From Acidimicrobiaceae bacterium (GTDB lineage Bacteria; Actinomycetota; Acidimicrobiia; Acidimicrobiales; Bog-793), in NCBI GenBank assembly GCA_025463965.1, contig JAODBN010000020.1, forward strand, positions 1 through 9,041: a stretch of 9,041 bases of DNA. Direction: 5' to 3'. The translations under genes and the position numbers were made by a program. Each line of letters opens with the position of its first letter. Within the stretch, counting starts at the first letter, position 1. The notes below the pieces were generated by a model. It ran no database searches and was not told the origin of the DNA. It saw nothing but the letters and a program-made list of their open reading frames with translations. Of the stretch, positions 5,770 through 9,041 are shown in pieces.

Positions 5770-7047
5770 GTGCGGCCGCAAGATCGCCTCGACTGCCGAC
5801 GACGGCTAACAGCTCAGCTGGCTAGGGTGCGCGTAGTGCAGATAGCCGAAGATCGGCGTGGCCCGCGACCACCGTTGCTCCACCGTGTCACGCCCGGGCA
5901 GCTGCGGGCCGTCGACCTCACGGTTGCCGGGCTCTTGCTGGCCGGCGTCGTCGTCCATCTCCTTGCGCCTGTCAGCCAGTACCGCGCCGGCACGGCCGTC
6001 GCCGCCCTCGGAGCGGCGGTGTCCATCGTCGGGCGTCGACGTTCGCCGCGGCTCTCTCTCGGGCTGATGGCGGTCTCCCTTGCCGTCGGCATGGCCGCCG
6101 GCGGCTCGTGGGTGCCCGTGCCGCTGATCGCTTTCCCGATGTACCAAGTCGCCTCCTCCCGCGAGCGGCGCGAGTCCCTCGTGGGGCTCGCTGGGTCCAT
6201 CGCTGTCCTCCTGCTCGGCGCCGGGATCGGCTTGCAGGCGCACGTCGGCGGGGGCAGCCTCAGCTTCGGCATCGTCATGGCGGTGGCCGCCTGGTTCGTC
6301 GGCGACAGCGTGCGGGTGCGCCGTGTCTACACCGCCGGGCTCGCCGAGCAAGCGGCCCAGCGCCAGCGGGAGGTCCTCGAGCGGGCGCAGCGCTCGGTCG
6401 CCGAAGAGCGCCTGCAGATCGCCCGGGAGATCCACGACGTGGTGGCCCACAGCCTCAGCGTGATCGCCGTCCAGTCGGGAGTGGGGCGACACGTCATCGA
6501 CGCCAACCCGGCGGAGGCAAAGCGCGCCCTCGCCGCGGTCGAGGAGACCAGCCGTGCAGCCCTCGACGAGCTGCGTCGGATGCTGGGGGTCCTGCGCCGG
6601 GGCGGCGACTCGCCGACGCTCGCGCCAGCTCCCGGGGTCGACCGGCTGGGACTGCTCGTGGAGCAGGTCCGCTCTGCGGGGATCCCCGTCGAGCTCGAGG
6701 TCAGCAGCTCGGCGGTCCGGGCGCTCTCCCCGAGCGCTGAGCTGTCGGTGTACCGCGTGGTCCAGGAGGCCCTGACCAATGTGGTGAAGCACGCCGGGCC
6801 GGCCTCGGTGTCCGTGCAGGTGCGCGACGAGGCGGACGCCCTCGTCGTCGAGGTTGTCGACGACGGTCCCGGTGTCGGGCTGCCCTCCTACCTCCCCAAG
6901 CAAGCCGACGTGGCGGGCCATCACGGCATCGTCGGCATGCGCGAGCGGGTGGCGCTGTTCGGTGGCACTCTCACCGCGGGCCCCCGTCCCGAAGGGGGCT
7001 TTCGGGTGCTGGCCCGGCTCTCGCTCGAACGGCTCGCCGCACCGTGA
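5770..7047 (+). CDS. NarL-family sensor histidine kinase (HisKA_3)
   Basis: A 425-residue membrane sensor kinase. The N-terminal half (about 46-180) holds several hydrophobic stretches (LTVAGLLLAGVVVHLLAP, TAVAALGAAVSIV, LGLMAVSLAVGMAAG, LVGLAGSIAVLLLGAGIGL, FGIVMAVAAWFVGDS) with almost no extracytoplasmic domain. This suggests sensing within the membrane. A helical linker leads to the HisKA_3 dimerisation domain with phospho-acceptor H222 in AREIHDVVAHSLSVI. The ATPase domain shows the N-box around EALTNVVKHA (333-342), DDGPGVG (364-370) and GIVGMRERV (386-394). The kinase stop overlaps the regulator start by 4 bases (GTGA), so the two form a coupled pair. GTG 5770 is chosen for the AGGGGA 7 bases upstream. 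A later GTG at 5836, 7 bases after a TAGGGT box, could be a leaderless start (403 residues). The signal is unknown; it probably controls the divergent exporter. Confidence 0.9.
   Translation: MRPQDRLDCRRRLTAQLARVRVVQIAEDRRGPRPPLLHRVTPGQLRAVDLTVAGLLLAGVVVHLLAPVSQYRAGTAVAALGAAVSIVGRRRSPRLSLGLMAVSLAVGMAAGGSWVPVPLIAFPMYQVASSRERRESLVGLAGSIAVLLLGAGIGLQAHVGGGSLSFGIVMAVAAWFVGDSVRVRRVYTAGLAEQAAQRQREVLERAQRSVAEERLQIAREIHDVVAHSLSVIAVQSGVGRHVIDANPAEAKRALAAVEETSRAALDELRRMLGVLRRGGDSPTLAPAPGVDRLGLLVEQVRSAGIPVELEVSSSAVRALSPSAELSVYRVVQEALTNVVKHAGPASVSVQVRDEADALVVEVVDDGPGVGLPSYLPKQADVAGHHGIVGMRERVALFGGTLTAGPRPEGGFRVLARLSLERLAAP
5823..5838 (+). promoter_or_regulatory. Possible leaderless promoter and start inside the kinase N-terminus
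   Basis: TAGGGT (5823-5828) resembles an actinobacterial -10 (TAnnnT). An in-frame GTG begins 7 bases later at 5836, the spacing expected when transcription starts at the first base of the start codon. No clear -35 is seen. If used, the kinase loses 22 low-similarity N-terminal residues. The upstream GTG 5770 has a good ribosome binding site, so this is only an alternative. Confidence 0.3.
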
Positions 7048-7703
7048 TCGGCGTCGTGGTCGTCGACGACCAGACTCTCGTACGAGCGGGCTTCCGGGTG
7101 CTCGTCGACTCCTCACCGGACCTCACCGTGCTCGGCGAGGCCGCCGACGGGAGCGAGGCCGTCGAGGTGGCCCGGGCGACTCGCCCGGACGTGGTGCTGA
7201 TGGACGTGCGCATGCCCCATATGGACGGGATCGAGGCGACCCGCCAGATTCTGGCGGCGCCCGAGGGCGAGCACACTCGAGTGCTCATGCTCACCACCTT
7301 CGAGCTGGACGAGTACATCTACGCCGCCCTGCGCGCCGGTGCGAGCGGCTTCCTGCTGAAGGACACCCCGCCCGAAGATCTCCTCGAGGCGATCCGCGTC
7401 GTGGCCGAAGGCAATGCCCTGCTGGCGCCGAGCGTCACGAGGACGCTCATCGCCGAGTTCGCCGCCCGGGCCGAGCCGTCGACGAGGAGCGCCGCGATGC
7501 TGTCGCAGATCACTCCCCGAGAACGGGAGGTCCTCTTCCTCGTCGCTCGCGGGCGATCCAACGCCGAGCTGGCCGCGGAGCTGCACATGAGCGCGGCCAC
7601 CGCAAAGACACACGTCAGCCGGCTGTTGGCCAAGCTCGGCGCGCGCGACCGTGCTCAGCTCGTGGTCGTCGCCTACGAGTCCGGGGCCGTCGTCCCCGGC
7701 TGA
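7044..7703 (+). CDS. NarL/FixJ-family two-component response regulator
   Basis: A 219-residue transcriptional regulator and the evident partner of the kinase it overlaps. The receiver (1-120) is complete: acidic pair D8 and D9, phospho-acceptor D54 in VVLMDVRMPHMDG, T84/T85 in VLMLTTFE and K106 in GFLLKDTPPEDLL. The LuxR helix-turn-helix spans about 156-214: ITPREREVLFLVARGRSNAELAAELHMS, then TAKTHVSRLLAKLGARDR. Unlike the two LuxR regulators at the left of the window, it has every residue needed for phosphorylation. The start GTG 7044 forms GTGA with the kinase stop. It probably acts on the divergent region at 5628-5769, where inverted repeats lie, to control the exporter, the kinase operon or both (inference from layout). 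A GC hairpin about 100 bases after its stop may end the operon. Confidence 0.93.
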   Translation: MIGVVVVDDQTLVRAGFRVLVDSSPDLTVLGEAADGSEAVEVARATRPDVVLMDVRMPHMDGIEATRQILAAPEGEHTRVLMLTTFELDEYIYAALRAGASGFLLKDTPPEDLLEAIRVVAEGNALLAPSVTRTLIAEFAARAEPSTRSAAMLSQITPREREVLFLVARGRSNAELAAELHMSAATAKTHVSRLLAKLGARDRAQLVVVAYESGAVVPG

Positions 7704-7723
7704 CGCCCTGTACGGAGGGCGAT

Positions 7724-7939
7724 ATGGCGAACGGCCGTGCGAACGTTCTGCAGCGTCCGGACCTCGAGCACGCACGCGCCGCGAGACCGGCCCGCCGGCC
7801 GTGCGCGGCGCGCGCACGAAAATGGTCCCTGCAAATCGAGCGCGGCCAACCGGCGCTGATTTGTCCCGCTAGTGGGCGCTCGTTCGAGGAGAGAACGAAA
7901 CGTTGGCACGACCGGCCACCGCCGGTCCCATGGAGGTGA
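7724..7939 (+). CDS. Doubtful small ORF of 71 residues, hypothetical
   Basis: An ATG at 7724 lies 5 bases after GGAGG (7714-7718). It opens a 71-codon frame starting MANGRANVLQRPDLEHARAA and ending in PPPVPWR. Its TGA (7937-7939) lies inside the ribosome binding site of the next gene, as expected for coupled translation. Against it: the product is rich in Arg and Pro, has no recognisable domain, overlaps a GC hairpin and a candidate promoter, and its third-position G/C bias looks weaker than in its neighbours. It may simply be leader sequence of the YCII gene. I recognise no family. Confidence 0.22.
   Translation: MANGRANVLQRPDLEHARAARPARRPCAARARKWSLQIERGQPALICPASGRSFEERTKRWHDRPPPVPWR
7800..7818 (+). 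terminator. GC-rich hairpin downstream of the two-component operon
   Basis: CGTGCGCG (7800-7807), loop GCG, CGCGCACG (7811-7818) form a perfect 8-bp stem 97 bases past the response-regulator stop, followed by AAAATGG rather than a T-run. It is a possible U-less terminator or a leader structure of the YCII gene. Confidence 0.35.
7862..7887 (+). promoter_or_regulatory. Candidate ECF-type promoter upstream of the YCII/DGPF gene
   Basis: TGTCCC (7862-7867), 17 bases, then CGA (7885-7887). As I recall, ECF42 sigma factors recognise TGTCGA at -35 and CGA or CGT-like bases at -10 in front of the DGPF genes they control. Four of six -35 bases match. It lies about 55-60 bases before the YCII start, in a suitable place for autoregulation by the sigma factor encoded next. 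Motif evidence only. Confidence 0.3.
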
Positions 7940-7941
7940 TC
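7932..7941 (+). promoter_or_regulatory. Perfect 10-base Shine-Dalgarno sequence fixing the YCII start
   Basis: GGAGGTGATC is fully complementary to the conserved 3' end of bacterial 16S rRNA. GGAGG ends 8 bases before GTG 7945. This fixes the YCII start at 7945 rather than at the in-frame TTG 7903 or the ATG 7930, since the ATG overlaps the ribosome binding site itself. Confidence 0.8.
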
Positions 7942-7944
7942 GCT

Positions 7945-8304
7945 GTGAAGTACCTGTTCTTGCTCCGCACTCCGCAGGAGGGCCTTCCCGAGCCCGGAAG
8001 CCCCGAGAGCGACGAGCTCTACAGCGCGTGGGCGGAGGCCCTCGGAAAGATGGGTGCAGCGGGCGTGCTGATCGACTGCGCCCCGCTCGAGCACTCCGCC
8101 GTGGCGACGACGGTCCGCGTGCGCGACGGCCAGCCGCTGCTCACCGACGGTCCCGCTGCCGAGCTCAAAGAGCAGGTGGGTGGCTATACGTTGGTTGAAT
8201 GCGCGGACCTGGACGAGGCGCTTTTGTGGGCCGCGACCCTGCCGACCGCCCGGGAGGGCTCGGTCGAGGTCCGCACGGTGGTGGACACCGGTCGGCGACC
8301 CTGA
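7945..8304 (+). CDS. YCII-related (DGPF) domain protein
   Basis: A 119-residue small soluble protein of the YCII-related/DGPF family with a ferredoxin-like alpha-beta fold. It begins MKYLFLLRTP. The family core LLTDGPAAELKEQVGGYTLVECADLDEAL spans about 65-93, followed by WAATLPTAREGSVEVRTV. The hallmark DGPF reads DGPA here (67-70 region). The biochemical role of these proteins is not established. They are typically encoded beside, and controlled by, ECF sigma factors with a DUF6596 C-terminus, and that is the arrangement here. The GTG start at 7945 is set by a perfect Shine-Dalgarno sequence at 7932-7941. The stop overlaps the first codon of the sigma factor gene (CTGA, 8301-8304), suggesting coupled translation. 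Confidence 0.88.
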   Translation: MKYLFLLRTPQEGLPEPGSPESDELYSAWAEALGKMGAAGVLIDCAPLEHSAVATTVRVRDGQPLLTDGPAAELKEQVGGYTLVECADLDEALLWAATLPTAREGSVEVRTVVDTGRRP

Positions 8305-9041
8305 GCGACGAGCTCGAGCGGCTCATCCGAGAGCAGTGGTGGGCGGCGGTCGCCACCCTGACGCGCCTTTCCGGCGGCGATCTGGCGATGGCCGAAGATG
8401 CGGTGCAGGACGCCTGCGCCGCCGCGCTCGCGCAGTGGCCCGTAGACGGGCTGCCGCCGAATCCCGGCGGGTGGCTGGTGAGCGTTGCCCGCCACAAGCT
8501 CGTCGACCGCCTGCGCCGCGAAACTCGTCGTGGGGAGAAAGAGGCTGCCGCGGTCCGGGGCACGCTGGAAACCGACCCAGAGCCCGGCGGTGCGGACCTC
8601 GCAGGCGACGACGAGCTCTCGCTGATCTTTCTCTGCTGCCACCCGGCCCTCGATCCCGCAGTGCAGGTCGCTCTCACGCTGCGCTCGGTGTGCGGTCTCA
8701 CCACCGCCGAGATCGCGGCGGCGTTCCTCGTGAGCGAGCCGACGATGGCCAAGCGATTGGTGCGTGCGAAGGACAAGATCCGAAAGACCGGCATCTCCTT
8801 CAAGGTTCCCTCGGCCGACGCACTGGCCGAGCGGATCGCGGGTGTGCTGCGGGTCGTCTACCTCGTGTTCACCGAGGGCCACCAGGCGACCGGGGGCAAC
8901 CTGGCCGTGCGGGCCGATCTTTGCGAGAGCGCCCTGAGGCTCGCTCGGGCGCTCACGGGCCTTCTGCCCGGAGAACCCGAGGCAGAGGGGCTCCTTGCGC
9001 TGATCCTGCTTACCGATGCGCGTCGACCCGCCCGCACCGAT
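8301..9041 (+). CDS. ECF RNA polymerase sigma factor with DUF6596 extension (ECF42-like), 3' end beyond window
   Basis: 247 codons are open to the window edge with no stop, so the protein is C-terminally incomplete; family members are usually around 400 residues. It directs RNA polymerase to a small regulon, commonly the DGPF gene next to it. The sigma-2 region (about 5-75) shows REQWWAAVATLTR, LAMAEDAVQDAC and NPGGWLVSVARHKLVDRLRRE. The linker DDELSLIFLCCHPALDP (103-119) is a hallmark of this group. Sigma-4 (about 120-162) shows LTLRSVCGLTTAEIAAAFLVSEPTMAKRLVRAKDKI. The DUF6596 region follows (VVYLVFTEGHQATGG, LALILLTDARRPARTD), replacing a conventional anti-sigma partner. Family alignment puts the start at LSDELERL, where the codon is CTG in a CTGA overlap with the YCII stop. 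The nearest in-frame ATG or GTG starts (GTG 8226, ATG 8388) give an implausible extension or delete helix one. Confidence 0.88.
   Translation, partial: MSDELERLIREQWWAAVATLTRLSGGDLAMAEDAVQDACAAALAQWPVDGLPPNPGGWLVSVARHKLVDRLRRETRRGEKEAAAVRGTLETDPEPGGADLAGDDELSLIFLCCHPALDPAVQVALTLRSVCGLTTAEIAAAFLVSEPTMAKRLVRAKDKIRKTGISFKVPSADALAERIAGVLRVVYLVFTEGHQATGGNLAVRADLCESALRLARALTGLLPGEPEAEGLLALILLTDARRPARTD

Noticed and set aside
5806..7116. 436-residue minus-strand frame opposite the histidine kinase
   Set aside because: It is the antisense of a complete HisKA_3 kinase; the product is His/Arg/Gly/Asp-rich with no family.
6854..7723. Plus-strand frame through the kinase end and response regulator
   Set aside because: It is an out-of-frame shadow of the response regulator. 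Only its last part (7724-7939) has an independent start signal and is listed at low confidence.
8165..8882. Minus-strand frames opposite the sigma factor gene
   Set aside because: The plus strand encodes clear sigma-2, sigma-4 and DUF6596 regions; the minus frames are Ser/Arg-rich shadows.
1..9041. Mobile element, CRISPR array, tRNA or phage gene
   Set aside because: I looked for spaced direct repeats, terminal inverted repeats, transposase or integrase motifs and cloverleaf-like segments and found none.

Overview
The window reads as chromosomal DNA from a high-GC Gram-positive bacterium, most likely an actinomycete-type Actinomycetota. Base composition is strongly G+C-rich with heavy G/C bias at third codon positions. 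There are many GTG starts and many 4-base NTGA stop/start overlaps. The gene families (sulfite-oxidase-like protein with a ferredoxin reductase, DUF6098, DUF6596 sigma factor with a DGPF protein) are typical of that phylum. I cannot place the genus. No tRNA, rRNA, CRISPR array, transposase or integrase is visible.

Left part (1-3200, minus strand): a molybdopterin oxidoreductase of the sulfite-oxidase fold (3197-2586) is followed closely by an FAD/NAD(P)H ferredoxin-reductase-like protein (2574-1867), probably its redox partner. After a gap of about 270 bases with an AT-rich, promoter-like patch come two tandem, translationally coupled LuxR-type regulators (1594-947 and 950-228). Both have a receiver-like N-terminus that lacks the usual acidic metal-binding pair, and no kinase lies next to them. 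The first 227 bases hold only small hairpins.

Middle part (3319-7703): a minus-strand ABC-2 exporter (ATPase 5610-4675, permease 4678-3845) is followed by an 18-bp perfect hairpin and then a DUF6098 protein of unknown role. Divergent from the exporter is a plus-strand two-component system: a HisKA_3 histidine kinase (5770-7047) and a NarL-family response regulator (7044-7703). This layout suggests that the two-component system controls the exporter. The 142-base divergent region carries inverted repeats. A possible 6-codon upstream ORF has a stop codon that overlaps the ATPase start codon.

Right part (7704-9041, plus strand): a leader of about 240 bases with a GC hairpin, a doubtful 71-residue ORF and a textbook ribosome binding site precedes a YCII/DGPF-domain protein (7945-8304). 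It overlaps, apparently through a CTG start, an ECF sigma factor of the DUF6596-containing (ECF42-like) kind that runs off the window end.

The window is mostly recognisable accessory regulation and transport. The least explained items are the twin atypical LuxR regulators, the DUF6098 gene behind the exporter, the micro-ORF at the ATPase start, and the non-canonical start of the sigma factor gene.
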